A DNA stretch of 44,313 nucleotides from Paenibacillus oceani (lineage in GTDB: Bacteria > Bacillota > Bacilli > Paenibacillales > NBRC-103111): the NCBI RefSeq assembly GCF_014705615.1, contig NZ_JACXJA010000062.1:1-44313 (forward strand), read 5' to 3'. Shown here in pieces: positions 26,133-36,368 of this stretch. A program made the position numbers and the translations under genes. The notes under the pieces were generated by a model. That model had not been told where the DNA came from, did no database searches, and saw nothing but the letters and a program-made list of their open reading frames with translations. Each line of letters starts with the position of its first letter. Within the stretch, counting starts at the first letter, position 1.

Positions 26133-27172
26133 TACACGTCCGCTCCGTTAAACGTCACGATCTGCTCGCCCGGGGTGACGGTACCGAGACGGTACGCCTT
26201 CTCTCCGTTCTCCTCGGCCAGACGGACCGCTTCGTCCGCTTGCTCCGCCGGAACGATCAGCACCATGCCGATGCCCATGTTAAACGTGCGGAACATATCG
26301 TTGTTGGTTACGTTGCCTGACTGCTGCAGCAGCTTGAAGATCGGAAGAATCGGCCACGAGCCGTATTCGATTTGAGCGTTGACGCCCTCCGGCAGAACGC
26401 GCGGGATGTTCTCGAGGAACCCGCCGCCCGTAATATGCGCCATGCCTTTGATCGTCACCTTCTCCAGCATCGCCAGAATCGGTTTCACGTAAATTTTCGT
26501 CGGCGCCAGCAACGTGTCGCCCAGCTTGCCGCCAAGCTCGGCCACTTCGTCCTGCAGCTTGTAGCCTTTGTCCTGCAGCAGCAGCTTGCGGACGAGCGAG
26601 AAGCCGTTCGAATGCACGCCGCTGGAAGCAAAGCCGAGGATAACATCGCCCGGGGCGATCGTCGAGCCGTCGATGATTTTCTTCTTATCGACGATACCGA
26701 CCGTGAAGCCCGCGATATCGTACTCGCCTTCCGAGTACATACCCGGCATTTCCGCCGTTTCGCCGCCGATCAGGGAGCAGCCGGCTTGCAGACAGCCGTC
26801 AGCGATTCCTTTGACGATCGCTTCGATTTTTTCCGGTACGACCTTGTCGCAAGCCAGATAGTCGAGGAAGAACAGCGGTTCCGCTCCTTGTACGACAACG
26901 TCGTTGACGCACATGGCCACCGCATCGATGCCGATCGTGTCGTGCTTATCCATCGCGAAAGCAATCTTCAGCTTCGTGCCGACTCCGTCCGTTCCGGATA
27001 CGAGCACCGGCTCCTCATATTTGTCCTTGTTCAGGCCGAACAAGGCGCCGAAACCTCCGAGCTCGGTAAGCACCTCAGGACGGAACGTCTTCTGGACGTG
27101 CTTCTTCATCCGTACGACCGCTTCGTTGCCCGCGGCGATGTCCACTCCTGCTTGTTTATACGCTTCCGACAA
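26132..27172 (-). CDS. purM: Phosphoribosylformylglycinamidine cyclo-ligase
   Basis: AIR synthetase, which closes the imidazole ring of FGAM with ATP. The 346-residue length is standard. Visible are [13 protein letters not shown] near 62 (ATP/substrate binding), [17 protein letters not shown] near 92, [11 protein letters not shown] near 137 and [13 protein letters not shown] near 250. The start is TTG with GGAG 9 nt upstream; no ATG is better placed. A 91-bp inverted-repeat element lies between it and purF, the only structured junction in this part of the operon. Confidence 0.95.
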   Translation of the reverse strand: MSEAYKQAGVDIAAGNEAVVRMKKHVQKTFRPEVLTELGGFGALFGLNKDKYEEPVLVSGTDGVGTKLKIAFAMDKHDTIGIDAVAMCVNDVVVQGAEPLFFLDYLACDKVVPEKIEAIVKGIADGCLQAGCSLIGGETAEMPGMYSEGEYDIAGFTVGIVDKKKIIDGSTIAPGDVILGFASSGVHSNGFSLVRKLLLQDKGYKLQDEVAELGGKLGDTLLAPTKIYVKPILAMLEKVTIKGMAHITGGGFLENIPRVLPEGVNAQIEYGSWPILPIFKLLQQSGNVTNNDMFRTFNMGIGMVLIVPAEQADEAVRLAEENGEKAYRLGTVTPGEQIVTFNGADV

Positions 27173-27192
27173 GTTCGTTCACTCCTTGATAT

Positions 27193-27283
27193 TACAAATT
27201 CAGAGCTAAAGATGTGGCTTGAAAAGGAGAGCCGGCCGCCGGCCAACGTCTTTTCATCCCCTAGGATTAGCTCTGAAATTGTA
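27193..27283. repeat. 91-bp inverted-repeat element between purF and purM
   Basis: Arms TACAAATTCAGAGCTAA (27193-27209) and TTAGCTCTGAAATTGTA (27267-27283) are complementary at 16 of 17 positions. The 57-bp interior includes the self-complementary GCCGGCCGCCGGC. In RNA this would form a long stem-loop between the purF stop and the purM ribosome binding site. It could be a small mobile repeat or an RNA element that alters expression of the genes after purF. Confidence 0.7.
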
Positions 27284-27325
27284 GTAGGTGGTTGGGCACA
27301 GATCCTTCTGCGCTGGTAAAATCTA

Positions 27326-28816
27326 TCAGTCGCAGCCTCCGCAAGCGGCGGCCGCATTCTCTACATCCGGCACATCGGTCGGATAAATATTGTCAAAGCA
27401 AGCGGTGCAATGCCCGGCTCCTTCGGCTTCGGACAGTCTGCCGACGGCCTCGATCAGCCCGTCCTTGCTCAGGAAATGGAGCGAGTCCGCGTTGATCGCG
27501 ATACGAATCTCTTCGATCGTCTTCTGTGCGGCGATCAGTTCCTTGCGGTCCGGCGTATCGATGCCGTAGAAGCACGGATTTTTGAACGGAGGCGAGCTGA
27601 TGCGCACATGCACTTCCTTCGCTCCCGCTTCGCGCAGCAGATTAACGATGCGAAGCGACGTCGTGCCGCGTACGATCGAATCGTCGATCATGACGACGCG
27701 TTTGCCTTCCACGACTTTGCGAACCGCGCTCAGCTTCATCTTCACACCCTGCTCGCGCAGCTCCTGGCTCGGCTGGATAAACGTCCGGCCGGTGTAGCGG
27801 TTTTTGATCAGGCCCAGCTCGTAGGGAATCCCCGTCTGCTCGGCAAATCCGATCGCCGCCGAGATGCTGGAGTCCGGTACGCCGGTTACGACGTCGGCGT
27901 CCACGAACGCTTCCATCGCCAGCTGGCGTCCCATCCGCTTGCGGGCGCTGTGTACGTTGATCGTGTCGATATCGCTGTCCGGCCGGGAGAAATAAATATA
28001 CTCCATCGCGCATACGGCTCTCTTCGAGGCGGGGGCAAACCGGTCTTCCTTCATCCCGTTCTCATCAAATATGAGCAGCTCGCCCGGCTCGATATCCCGT
28101 ACATAGACGGCACCGATCGCGTCGAACGCGCAGGACTCCGAAGCGAACACCCACGCATCTCCCAGCTTGCCGAGGACGAATGGACGCAGCCCATGCGGGT
28201 CGCGCGCGGCGATCAGCTTATCGTTGGTCATGAACAGAAAGGCATACGCCCCGTTCAAGTTGGTAAGCGATTCACGCGCAGCTTCCACAATATCGTCATG
28301 CTTCGAACGGGCGATCAGATGCGCCACGACCTCGGTATCGCTCGACGTCTGAAAGATCGAGCCTTGACGCTCGAGCCGAGAGCGAATCTCCGGAGCGTTG
28401 ACGATGTTGCCGTTCGTAGCGACGGCGAGATCGCCTTCGCGGTACTTGAACACGAGCGGCTGGGCATTCGCCAGCTTGCTCTCGCCGGCCGTGGAGTAAC
28501 GCACGTGAGCGATCGCGTTCAATCCTTGCAGCGAGACGAGCTTGTCGTTGTCGAATACTTCCTTGACCAGTCCCATATCCCGATGGTAATGAAACTGGCT
28601 TCCGTCGGTCGTGCAGATTCCGGCGCTTTCCTGGCCTCTGTGCTGGAGGGCGTGCAGCCCGTAATAGCACAGATGAGAAGCTTCGGGGTGACCGTACACC
28701 CCGAAGACGCCGCACTCTTCCTTCAATTTATCGAACAGATTTTCGCGATTGATGCCTTCATTGTAAAAGTCCCCGGTCCAAAGCGTTCCGGCTGGCGACT
28801 TTATTGCATCAAACAT
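27326..28816 (-). CDS. purF: Amidophosphoribosyltransferase (glutamine PRPP amidotransferase)
   Basis: First committed step of purine synthesis: PRPP plus glutamine give phosphoribosylamine. The 496-residue protein has a long propeptide of 34 residues; cleavage would expose the catalytic Cys35 in CGVFGVYGH (the Bacillus subtilis propeptide has 11). The PRPP motif [14 protein letters not shown] lies near 355. Cysteines in [22 protein letters not shown] and [14 protein letters not shown] indicate the oxygen-sensitive [4Fe-4S] class found in bacilli. ATG at 28816 overlaps the purL end by 16 bp and has GGAAGGA upstream. End-product feedback by nucleotides is known for the family. Confidence 0.95.
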   Translation of the reverse strand: MFDAIKSPAGTLWTGDFYNEGINRENLFDKLKEECGVFGVYGHPEASHLCYYGLHALQHRGQESAGICTTDGSQFHYHRDMGLVKEVFDNDKLVSLQGLNAIAHVRYSTAGESKLANAQPLVFKYREGDLAVATNGNIVNAPEIRSRLERQGSIFQTSSDTEVVAHLIARSKHDDIVEAARESLTNLNGAYAFLFMTNDKLIAARDPHGLRPFVLGKLGDAWVFASESCAFDAIGAVYVRDIEPGELLIFDENGMKEDRFAPASKRAVCAMEYIYFSRPDSDIDTINVHSARKRMGRQLAMEAFVDADVVTGVPDSSISAAIGFAEQTGIPYELGLIKNRYTGRTFIQPSQELREQGVKMKLSAVRKVVEGKRVVMIDDSIVRGTTSLRIVNLLREAGAKEVHVRISSPPFKNPCFYGIDTPDRKELIAAQKTIEEIRIAINADSLHFLSKDGLIEAVGRLSEAEGAGHCTACFDNIYPTDVPDVENAAAACGGCD

Positions 28817-31044
28817 GGGATCGCATCCTTCCAAACCTTCTCCAGCTGAGCGACAGGCGACTGGACGGCTTGCTTGGCATTGACTTCAATCGTCAAATCT
28901 TGGCCTTGAACGGTACCGATCTTCTGAACCGTCACGCCGGCTTGTACGAGCGACGCCTCAAGCTCCGCCGCTTTGTCCGGAGAAGCGCTGAGCAGAATCC
29001 GGGACTGGCTTTCGCTGAACAGCGAGATGTCGGTCCGCAGCTCGGAGCTTACGCTGACTTTGGCGCCGATGCCGCCGCTGATGCACGATTCGGCCAGGGC
29101 GACAGCCAGACCGCCTTCCGACAGGTCGTGAGCGGAAGCGACGAGGCCTTTCTGGATCACACCGAGCACGCCGTCAAGCAGCTTTTTCTCGGTGTCGAGA
29201 TCGATTTGCGGCGGACGTCCTTCCGTAACGCCGTGCAGCACTTTCTGGAATTCGCTTCCGCCCAGCTCCGCTTTCGTCTCGCCGAGCAGCAGGATGACGT
29301 CGCCTTCCTTCTTGAAGCCTTGAGTCGTAATATGATCGAGGTCGTGAACGAGTCCGACCATGCCGATAACCGGCGTCGGATAGATCGCGCCTTTTGCGTT
29401 TTCGTTGTACAAGCTGACGTTGCCGCCGATAACCGGGGCGTTCAGCTTGCGGCAAGCTTCCGACATGCCGTCGGCCGCTTTCTCGAGCTGCCAGAAAATT
29501 TCCGGCTTCTCCGGGCTGCCAAAGTTCAGGTTGTCCGTGATCGCGAGCGGTTCCGCGCCCGAGCAGACGATGTTGCGCGCCGCTTCGGCTACGGCGATCG
29601 CGCCGCCGACTTCCGGATCGAGATATACGTAACGTCCGTTGCAGTCCGTCGTCATCGCCAGCGCCTTGCGGGTACCGGTCACGCCGACAACCGCCGCGTC
29701 CGAGCCGGGACGCACGTAAGTGCTCGTCCGTACCATATGATCGTATTGATTGTATACCCATTCCTTGCTCGCCACCGTCGGGGAAGCCAGCACTTGCTTC
29801 AGGGCGTCCGTCAAGTCCGCCACTTCCGCATAACGGGTCGTATCGACCGAAGCCTGCTGCTCGTAATAAGCCGGAACTTTGGAAGGCTTGTTGTATACCG
29901 GGCACTCGTCGACGAGCGCTTTTACCGGCATATCGCCGACCAGTTGGCCTTGGTGGAACAGCTTCAGACGTCCGTCGTCGGTTACTTTGCCGACCTTCGC
30001 ACAGATCAGGCCCCAGCGCTCGAAAATTTCTGTCGCTTGCGCCTCATGTTCCGGCTTCACCACGAACAGCATCCGCTCCTGGGATTCCGACAGCATCATC
30101 TCGTACGGCGTCATGCCTTCTTCGCGCTGCGGCACCTCGTCGAGGTACAGCTCCATGCCGTTGCCCGCCTTGCTCGCCATCTCCGAGCTGGAGCAGGTGA
30201 GACCGGCTGCGCCCATATCCTGAATACCGACGACGATGCCGGAATTGATCAATTCGAGCGTCGCCTCAAGTACCAGCTTCTCCATGAACGGATCGCCGAC
30301 TTGAACCGCCGGACGTTTCGCTTCCGACTCCTCGGTCAGCTCCTCGGATGCGAAGGTCGCACCGTGAATGCCGTCGCGGCCGGTCGCCGGACCGACATAA
30401 AATACCGGGTTGCCTACGCCCTGCGCAACGCCCTTTTGAATCTTATCGTGATCGATCAGGCCCACGCACATCGCGTTCACGAGCGGGTTGCCTTCGTAGC
30501 TTTCGTCAAACATTACTTCGCCTGCGACCGTCGGGATGCCGATGCAGTTGCCGTAGCCTGCGATGCCGGATACGACGTGCTCGAACAAATATTTGACCCG
30601 GTCGTTCTTCAGCGAACCGAAACGCAGCGAGTTCAGCAGCGCCACCGGACGCGCGCCCATCGAGAAAATATCGCGGATAATGCCGCCCACGCCCGTAGCT
30701 GCGCCTTGGTAAGGCTCGATTGCGGAAGGGTGGTTGTGGCTTTCGATTTTGAACACGACCGCCTGATTGTCGCCGATGTCGACGATGCCCGCTCCTTCGC
30801 CCGGTCCCATCAGGACGCGCGGCCCGGTGATCGGGAACTTTTTCAGAATCGGCTTGGAGTTTTTGTACGAGCAGTGCTCCGACCACATGACGCTGAATAC
30901 GCCGATCTCTACATAATTCGGCTTGCGTCCGAGAAATCCGCAAATGAGGTCGTATTCCGAATCGGTAACGCCCATTTGCTTATATATTTTTTGCTCTGCA
31001 ATCTGTTCAGCCGTAGGCTCCTTAACGGACAATTGCTGCGCCAT
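28801..31044 (-). CDS. purL: FGAM synthetase, large subunit (small-type PurL)
   Basis: Synthetase subunit of the PurLQS complex, which converts FGAR and glutamine-derived ammonia to FGAM. At 747 residues this is the short type that needs separate PurQ and PurS, both present just upstream. Visible are [18 protein letters not shown] near 53, [27 protein letters not shown] near 94 and GGNVSLYNE near 545. The ATG lies inside the end of purQ (23-bp overlap) and has GGAGGGAG upstream, giving tight translational coupling between partners of one complex. Confidence 0.97.
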   Translation of the reverse strand: MAQQLSVKEPTAEQIAEQKIYKQMGVTDSEYDLICGFLGRKPNYVEIGVFSVMWSEHCSYKNSKPILKKFPITGPRVLMGPGEGAGIVDIGDNQAVVFKIESHNHPSAIEPYQGAATGVGGIIRDIFSMGARPVALLNSLRFGSLKNDRVKYLFEHVVSGIAGYGNCIGIPTVAGEVMFDESYEGNPLVNAMCVGLIDHDKIQKGVAQGVGNPVFYVGPATGRDGIHGATFASEELTEESEAKRPAVQVGDPFMEKLVLEATLELINSGIVVGIQDMGAAGLTCSSSEMASKAGNGMELYLDEVPQREEGMTPYEMMLSESQERMLFVVKPEHEAQATEIFERWGLICAKVGKVTDDGRLKLFHQGQLVGDMPVKALVDECPVYNKPSKVPAYYEQQASVDTTRYAEVADLTDALKQVLASPTVASKEWVYNQYDHMVRTSTYVRPGSDAAVVGVTGTRKALAMTTDCNGRYVYLDPEVGGAIAVAEAARNIVCSGAEPLAITDNLNFGSPEKPEIFWQLEKAADGMSEACRKLNAPVIGGNVSLYNENAKGAIYPTPVIGMVGLVHDLDHITTQGFKKEGDVILLLGETKAELGGSEFQKVLHGVTEGRPPQIDLDTEKKLLDGVLGVIQKGLVASAHDLSEGGLAVALAESCISGGIGAKVSVSSELRTDISLFSESQSRILLSASPDKAAELEASLVQAGVTVQKIGTVQGQDLTIEVNAKQAVQSPVAQLEKVWKDAIPCLMQ

Positions 31045-31714
31045 GTTTCTCCCTCCATGCGTTCAAGATCGACGTAAACATCCGTTTGCCGTCCTCCGAG
31101 CCGAGCAGTTGATCGACTGCGCGCTCCGGATGCGGCATCATGCCGACTACGTTGCCTTCCTTGTTGCTGATCCCGGCGATATCGTCCACTGAACCGTTCG
31201 GGTTTTCGCCGTGATATCGGAACACGATCTGGTTGTTCGCTTTCAGCTCAGCCAGCGTCGCCTCGTCGCAGTAATAGTTGCCTTCGCCGTGCGCGATCGG
31301 GATGTTGATCAGCTCGCCCGCCGCATATTGCGTCGTGAACGGATTCGCATTGTTCTCCACGCGAAGCGTCGACGGATGGCAGCGGAACTTGAGCGTCCGG
31401 TTGCGCAGCATCGCGCCCGGCAGCAGCCCGGATTCGAGCAAAATCTGAAAGCCGTTGCAGATGCCGAGGACGAATTTGCCCTGCTCCGCCGCTTTGACAA
31501 CTTCGTTCATAACCGGAGCAAACCGGGAAATCGCGCCGCAGCGCAAGTAATCGCCGTACGAAAAACCGCCGGGAACCAGGATGGCGTCATATTTGGACAA
31601 GTCCGTCGTCGTATGCCAGACATAATCGACCGGTTGGCCGATCGTCTGCTCGACCGCCTTGAAGCAGTCGATGTCGCAGTTCGACCCCGGGAACACAAGA
31701 ACCGCAAAATTCAT
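31022..31714 (-). CDS. purQ: FGAM synthetase, glutaminase subunit
   Basis: Class I glutamine amidotransferase that supplies ammonia to PurL. The 230-residue protein starts [20 protein letters not shown], has the nucleophile elbow [14 protein letters not shown] (Cys near 87), the ligand loop [11 protein letters not shown] and the catalytic His/Glu pair in [10 protein letters not shown] near 203. ATG is preceded by GAGGAGG. It overlaps purL and follows purS after 47 bp. Confidence 0.96.
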   Translation of the reverse strand: MNFAVLVFPGSNCDIDCFKAVEQTIGQPVDYVWHTTTDLSKYDAILVPGGFSYGDYLRCGAISRFAPVMNEVVKAAEQGKFVLGICNGFQILLESGLLPGAMLRNRTLKFRCHPSTLRVENNANPFTTQYAAGELINIPIAHGEGNYYCDEATLAELKANNQIVFRYHGENPNGSVDDIAGISNKEGNVVGMMPHPERAVDQLLGSEDGKRMFTSILNAWREKHGAAIVR

Positions 31715-31761
31715 GGGCTGGATGCCTCCTCAAATGCTGGTAATGGGATTCGCTATAACAA

Positions 31762-32004
31762 TCAGTTCAATTCGAAACGGTAATCTTCGATAACGGTATT
31801 GGCGAGCAGCTTCTCGCACATCGCTTTCACGCGGGACTCCGCTTCCGAACGGTCGGTCGTGTCCAGCTCCAGCTCCATATATTTGCCGATGCGCACTTTG
31901 CCTACTTCCGCGAAGCCCATCGAGTGCAGGGCGCCTTGCACGGCGCTGCCTTGCGGGTCCAATACGTTTTGCTTGATCGTTACGTAGACGGTTGCTTTAA
32001 TCAT
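31762..32004 (-). CDS. purS: FGAM synthetase, PurS subunit
   Basis: An 80-residue small subunit that bridges PurL and PurQ and is needed for ammonia channelling. It has the typical pattern: ATVYVTIKQNVLDPQGSAV near 4, then MGFAEVGKVRIGKYMELEL near 28, with a C-terminal LANTVIEDYRFEL. ATG has GAGGAGG upstream. It lies between purC and purQ as in Bacillus subtilis. Confidence 0.96.
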   Translation of the reverse strand: MIKATVYVTIKQNVLDPQGSAVQGALHSMGFAEVGKVRIGKYMELELDTTDRSEAESRVKAMCEKLLANTVIEDYRFELN

Positions 32005-32062
32005 GGGAAGTTCCTCCTCAGATAATCGGTCGTTATAATCATGATTTCGTAACAGTTGCTCA

Positions 32063-32953
32063 TTATTGTCCCGTCAAGCGGTTCAAAATGTCGCGGTACC
32101 GCCGGGATGTTTCGGATACGACCGAATCCGGCAGCGGGTCCGGCTCGCTGTTTTTGTCCCAGCCCGATCCCGCGAGGTACGTACGCACCGGTTCTTTGTC
32201 CATGCTGTCGATCTCGATGTCGAGCTCATAATTTTCTTTAGCCCAGAACCGCGAGGAATCCGGGGTGAACACTTCGTCGATCAGGATGACCTTGCCGTCC
32301 ACGATGCCGAATTCAAACTTCGTATCGGCCAGCACGATTCCGCGCTCCGCACAGTAAGCATGCGCGAATTCGTACAGCTTCAGGCTTTTGTCGCGCAGTT
32401 CGGCGGCAATATCCTTGCCGACCAGCTCTTCCATTCGCTCAAAGGAGATGTCCTCGTCGTGACCGACGTCGTTTTTGGCTGCGGGGGTAAAGATCGGCTG
32501 CGGGAACTTCTCGTTTTTGCGCATGCCTTCCGGAAGCTTGATGCCGTTAATCTCACCCGTTTTCTGGTATTGTCTCCACCCGCCGCCGGTAATATAGCCG
32601 CGGACGACGCATTCGATATCGATCCGCTCCGCCTTCTTCGTGACCATGAACCGGTGCTTCATCTTATCGTTGTCCCGGATCAGCCCTTGCGGCAGCTTCA
32701 CCAGATCGGTGTGGATCACGTGATTCGGCATTAAATCGGCGGTTTTCTCGAACCAGAATTTGCTTATCCGGTTGAGCACATTGCCTTTGTCCGGCACGGC
32801 CGGGCTGAGCACGTAGTCAAAAGCGGAGATCCGGTCGGTTACGACGATCAGGAAGTGCTCCCCGAGATCGTATATCTCCCGTACTTTTCCTTTATACAAA
32901 AGCGGTGCGTTCACATCGTCCGCAGCGGTCGAGATCGCCGTCGTTGTACTCAA
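32063..32953 (-). CDS. purC: SAICAR synthetase, long form
   Basis: Joins CAIR with aspartate to give SAICAR. Motifs are YKGKVREIYDLG near 20, TDRISAFDYVL near 39, the GYITGGGWRQYQKTG stretch near 108, DTKFEFG near 215 and DEVFTPDSSRFW near 230. At 296 residues it is longer than the 241-residue Bacillus subtilis enzyme and belongs to the longer PurC form. I place the start at TTG 32953, because AAGGAGG lies exactly 8 nt upstream; the frame upstream of it extends only by chance. Confidence 0.93.
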   Translation of the reverse strand: MSTTTAISTAADDVNAPLLYKGKVREIYDLGEHFLIVVTDRISAFDYVLSPAVPDKGNVLNRISKFWFEKTADLMPNHVIHTDLVKLPQGLIRDNDKMKHRFMVTKKAERIDIECVVRGYITGGGWRQYQKTGEINGIKLPEGMRKNEKFPQPIFTPAAKNDVGHDEDISFERMEELVGKDIAAELRDKSLKLYEFAHAYCAERGIVLADTKFEFGIVDGKVILIDEVFTPDSSRFWAKENYELDIEIDSMDKEPVRTYLAGSGWDKNSEPDPLPDSVVSETSRRYRDILNRLTGQ

Positions 32954-33032
32954 GGCGATGGCCTCCTTTTCATAGTAGGAAGGGCTGTCCGGCCCGGTTT
33001 GTTGGTTGTTTGCAAAACGTCTTCCGTTCAGC

Positions 33033-34328
33033 TCAGGCAAGGCCCAAACGGCTGAAAATCGTATCGACGTGCTTCAGGTGCCAGCTCGGATCGAAGCAGT
33101 CGGCAATCTCCTCCAGCGTCAGCTGATCGCGAATCGCTGCGTCGCTCTCGACGATCTCGCGGAACGAGCGCTGCTCTTCCCAAGCCTGCATCGCCTTCGG
33201 CTGAACGGTATCGTAAGCCTGCTCGCGGCTGAAGCCTTTGTCGATCAGCTTCGTCATCACGCGTCCGGAGAACGGTACGTCGTACGTGCGTTTCATGTTG
33301 CGCAGCATGTTGTCCGGGAACACGGTCAGGTTCTTGATGATATTGCCGAGCCGGTTCAGCATGTAGTTGATCAGAATCGTCGAATCCGGCAAAATGATCC
33401 GCTCGACCGACGAGTGGGAGATGTCGCGCTCATGCCAGAGCGGTACGTTCTCGTAGGCGGAAAGCATATGGCCGCGGATAACGCGCGCCAGGCCGGAGAT
33501 ACTCTCGCAGCCGATCGGATTGCGCTTGTGCGGCATTGCCGACGAGCCTTTTTGGCCTTTGCCGAACGGTTCCTCGACCTCGCGGAATTCGCTCTTCTGC
33601 AATGCGCGGATCTCCGTGGCGAACTTGTCGAGCGAAGTGGCGATCAGAGCGATGGCCGCGATATAGCTCGCGTGACGGTCGCGCTGCAGCGTCTGGGTCG
33701 AGATCGGCGCCGCCTTCGTGCCAAGCTTGCTGCATACGTATTGCTCGATGAACGGGTCGATGTTGGCGTAAGTGCCGACCGCTCCGGACATTTTGCCGAA
33801 TTGGACGTCGTCCGCCGCTGTGCGGAACCGCTCCAGGTTGCGCTTCATCTCTTCATACCACAGCGCCATCTTGAGGCCGAACGTCGTCGGCTCGGCATGA
33901 ACGCCGTGCGTCCGCCCCATCATCGGCGTGCTTTTATACTGAACCGCTTTTTCCTTCAAAATGTCGATGAAACGGATCAGGTCCTGCTCGATAATCTCGT
34001 TCGCCTGCCGCAGCAAATAGCCGAGCGCCGTGTCGACGACATCGGTCGAGGTCAGGCCGTAATGGACCCATTTCCGCTCCGGTCCGAGTGTCTCGGAGAC
34101 GGCGCGGGTGAAGGCGATAACGTCGTGGCGGGTTTCTTCCTCGATCTCGTAGATGCGGTCGATGTTGAAGCTGGCTTTCTCGCGAAGCACCTTCACGTCT
34201 TCCTTCGGAATGATTCCGAGCTTCGACCACGCTTCGCAGGAAAGAATCTCAACTTCGAGCCAAGCTTTGAATTTGTTTTCTTCCGTCCAGATCGCGGCCA
34301 TTTCCGGCCGGCTGTACCGTTGCAGCAT
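33033..34328 (-). CDS. purB: Adenylosuccinate lyase
   Basis: Cleaves SAICAR to AICAR and adenylosuccinate to AMP, releasing fumarate, so it acts in both the main pathway and the AMP branch. The 431-residue length is typical. The fumarase/aspartase-superfamily signature [14 protein letters not shown] lies near 263 with the flexible catalytic loop, and [13 protein letters not shown] near 87 and [16 protein letters not shown] near 136 carry catalytic and substrate-binding residues. ATG has GGAGG with 9-nt spacing. About 60 bp separate it from purK. Confidence 0.96.
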   Translation of the reverse strand: MLQRYSRPEMAAIWTEENKFKAWLEVEILSCEAWSKLGIIPKEDVKVLREKASFNIDRIYEIEEETRHDVIAFTRAVSETLGPERKWVHYGLTSTDVVDTALGYLLRQANEIIEQDLIRFIDILKEKAVQYKSTPMMGRTHGVHAEPTTFGLKMALWYEEMKRNLERFRTAADDVQFGKMSGAVGTYANIDPFIEQYVCSKLGTKAAPISTQTLQRDRHASYIAAIALIATSLDKFATEIRALQKSEFREVEEPFGKGQKGSSAMPHKRNPIGCESISGLARVIRGHMLSAYENVPLWHERDISHSSVERIILPDSTILINYMLNRLGNIIKNLTVFPDNMLRNMKRTYDVPFSGRVMTKLIDKGFSREQAYDTVQPKAMQAWEEQRSFREIVESDAAIRDQLTLEEIADCFDPSWHLKHVDTIFSRLGLA

Positions 34329-34388
34329 CGTAGAAAACCTCCGTTACCGTCGAATAAATTCATTTATGGGGTCAATCATTTCTCTCAT

Positions 34389-35546
34389 TTAGCTTTTCCA
34401 GATCGGGGACTGTTCCACCCAGGCAATCGCTTTGTTCACGTCGTCCGTGAGCAGGTTGACGTGGCCCATCTTGCGTTTGGCCTTCGCTTCATGCTTGCCG
34501 TACAGATGCACCTTGGCGGCGACGCCTTCCGGCAAGCCGGCTTCGTCTCCCATCCATTCGAGGAGCGGTGCGACATGCTCGCCTAACAGGTTCGCCATGA
34601 CGACCGGCGTCAGCAGCTCGCCCGGACCTAGCGGCAGGTTGCACACCGCCCGGACATGCTGCTCGAACTGTGAGGTCCGGCAGGCGTCCATCGTATAGTG
34701 GCCGGAATTGTGCGGCCGCGGCGCCAGCTCGTTCACAAACAGCTCTCCGTCACGCGTCAGGAACATCTCGACGGCCAGCAGGCCGATCGCTCCAAGCGAT
34801 TCCGCGATCCTGACGGCCATCTGCTCCGCTTGCTCCAGCACCTCGGCCGGCGCCCGCGCCGGAACGATCGACAAGTGCAAAATATTATCGACGTGAATAT
34901 TTTCGGCTGCCGGAAACGCTCGGACTTCACCGCGAGGGCTTCGCGCCGCGATAACCGATATTTCCTTCTCGAACCGGATGAACTGCTCGAGGACAAGCTC
35001 CGTCTTCGCCCGGCTTAACGTCTCGTACGCTTCGCCGATCTCGCCCTCGGACCGGATCACCCATTGTCCCTTGCCGTCGTAGCCTCCGGTGGCCGTCTTC
35101 AGCACGCAGGGCGTACCGAAAGCCTGCACCGCTTCGCGAAGCTCGTCCTCGCTGCGAATTTCCCGGTACGGCGCAACTTTGACGCCCGCCGCCTCAATCG
35201 CGCGCTTCTCGCGGAGCCGGTGCTGCGTCGTGTAGAGCAGCTCGCTGCCTTGCGGCACATAAGACTCGCTCATCAGCATCGCGGCTACTCCGGCGTCCAC
35301 GTTCTCGAACTCGTACGTGATCACATCGGACATGCCGGCCAGCTTCCTGGCCGCTTCCGCGTCGTGGTAAGGCGCGACGATCTGGTCGGCCACTTGTCCG
35401 CACGGCGAATCCGGCGTCGGGTCCAGCGTCGCGAACCGGTAACCCATCGCCCGGCCGGCCAGAGCCAGCATACGTCCGAGCTGGCCGCCGCCGAGCACGC
35501 CGATCGTGCTTCCCGGCTTAATAACTTGTTCGCCCGTTCCGCTCAT
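34389..35546 (-). CDS. purK: N5-carboxyaminoimidazole ribonucleotide synthetase
   Basis: ATP-grasp enzyme that carboxylates AIR with bicarbonate to N5-CAIR. The 385-residue protein has IGVLGGGQLGRMLALAGRAMGY near 14, the ATP-grasp core (VLKTATGGYDGKGQWVI near 147) and NELAPRPHNSGHYTMDA near 270. The ATG overlaps the purE stop by one base (TAATG), so it is translated together with its partner mutase. Confidence 0.96.
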   Translation of the reverse strand: MSGTGEQVIKPGSTIGVLGGGQLGRMLALAGRAMGYRFATLDPTPDSPCGQVADQIVAPYHDAEAARKLAGMSDVITYEFENVDAGVAAMLMSESYVPQGSELLYTTQHRLREKRAIEAAGVKVAPYREIRSEDELREAVQAFGTPCVLKTATGGYDGKGQWVIRSEGEIGEAYETLSRAKTELVLEQFIRFEKEISVIAARSPRGEVRAFPAAENIHVDNILHLSIVPARAPAEVLEQAEQMAVRIAESLGAIGLLAVEMFLTRDGELFVNELAPRPHNSGHYTMDACRTSQFEQHVRAVCNLPLGPGELLTPVVMANLLGEHVAPLLEWMGDEAGLPEGVAAKVHLYGKHEAKAKRKMGHVNLLTDDVNKAIAWVEQSPIWKS

Positions 35547-36043
35547 TACGCGTCCTCTCCCAGCGTCTCGCTCATCTTCAGCACATGCTGACGCAATTCT
35601 TCGCGGCGGTTCTGGAACCGGTCCATCAGATCCGGATCGCTGATGCCGAGAATTTGCGCGGCGAGCAGCCCCGCATTGGTCGCGCCGGCTTTGCCGATCG
35701 CAACCGTCGCTACCGGTACGCCACCCGGCATCTGAACGATCGACAGCAGCGAGTCCAGACCGTTCAGGTTGGACGACTTCACCGGCACGCCGATTACCGG
35801 CAGCTCGGTCTTCGAAGCGACCATGCCCGGCAGATGAGCAGCTCCGCCGGCACCGGCGATAATGACCTGGAGACCGCGCTCCCGAGCCGATACGGCGTAT
35901 TCGAACATCAGATCCGGCGTCCGGTGTGCGGACACCACCTTTTTTTCATAAGACACCTTCAGCTCATCCAGAATGTCGCAAGCGTGCTTCATCGTTTCCC
36001 AATCCGAGTTGCTTCCCATTATGACGCCAACCTTCGCCGTCAT
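35546..36043 (-). CDS. purE: N5-CAIR mutase
   Basis: Converts N5-CAIR to CAIR, the step after PurK. The 165-residue class I PurE shows [17 protein letters not shown] near 5, [13 protein letters not shown] near 42 and [20 protein letters not shown] near 68 with substrate-binding residues. I chose ATG at 36043 (AGAAGG upstream, [11 protein letters not shown] start) over a longer frame that would run through the leader. It is the first gene of the operon and lies downstream of a guanine riboswitch. Confidence 0.96.
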   Translation of the reverse strand: MTAKVGVIMGSNSDWETMKHACDILDELKVSYEKKVVSAHRTPDLMFEYAVSARERGLQVIIAGAGGAAHLPGMVASKTELPVIGVPVKSSNLNGLDSLLSIVQMPGGVPVATVAIGKAGATNAGLLAAQILGISDPDLMDRFQNRREELRQHVLKMSETLGEDA

Positions 36044-36177
36044 GTCCCAACCTTCTTTCGTTGTGGAGTCGCCGGCCCGACAGGTCCGGAAATGAAAAAA
36101 GCCCAAGGAGCAGACGGTTGTCCGCGCCTGCCTATGGACGTAAGCTTTGTAAGAAAAGCCGCTTCCGGTCGGAAGCG

Positions 36178-36219
36178 AAAAAGGGAATGTCAGACCGCCG
36201 CGGAGGGCGTCCCATTCCG
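36178..36219 (-). terminator. Riboswitch-controlled terminator of the pur leader
   Basis: On the minus strand GGAATG pairs with CATTCC, with inner GAC/GTC and GCC/GGC pairs, followed by CTTTTT. It lies 12 nt after the aptamer, the right place for a guanine-triggered terminator. A second hairpin (GCTTCC / GGAAGC, 36160-36176) follows and is trailed by GGCTTTTCTT. Confidence 0.75.
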
Positions 36220-36230
36220 CTTTCAGCTCA

Positions 36231-36297
36231 CTCGTAGTCCAAAAATTTATGGTTTTTGGGTAGAAACTTCCAGGCCATATCCCCGGCTTTATACGAG
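36231..36297 (-). ncRNA. Guanine-type purine riboswitch aptamer
   Basis: The minus strand folds as a purine aptamer. P1 is CTCGTA / TACGAG; P2 is CCGGG / CCTGG with the loop GATATGG; the junction is AAGTTTCTACC; P3 is CCAAAAA / TTTTTGG with the loop CCATAAA. The J3/1 segment is ACTA, with C at the specificity position (as in xpt) rather than U, so guanine or hypoxanthine is the expected ligand. It sits about 190 nt before purE and would stop pur transcription when guanine is plentiful. Confidence 0.93.
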
Positions 36298-36334
36298 AAT
36301 CGTTGTTTTATTTTGTGTTTGAATCTGCATGTTT

Positions 36335-36364
36335 AGTTTATCAATGTTAACATGGCCATGTCAA
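36335..36364 (-). promoter_or_regulatory. pur operon promoter
   Basis: Consensus -35 TTGACA (36359-36364) and a -10 TAAACT (36335-36340) with 18-bp spacing on the minus strand. Transcription would start near 36328, about 30 nt before the riboswitch. Confidence 0.7.
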
Positions 36365-36368
36365 CTTA

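Noticed and set aside
25413-26375. 320-codon plus-strand frame over purN
   Set aside because: It begins in the degenerate repeat tract and continues antisense to purN and purM.
27410-28849. 479-codon plus-strand frame antisense to purF
   Set aside because: Shadow of purF with no recognisable domains.
28804-31077. 757-codon open frame on the plus strand antisense to purL
   Set aside because: It mirrors purL codon structure in a G/C-rich gene, has no family resemblance and no ribosome binding site; purL is unmistakable.
32954-33040. Longer purC start near 33040
   Set aside because: The extra residues include the translated AAGGAGG ribosome binding site of the TTG at 32953 and match nothing in the family.
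33006-34586. 526-codon plus-strand frame antisense to purB
   Set aside because: Shadow of purB and the end of purK; Arg/Asp-rich composition typical of antisense frames.
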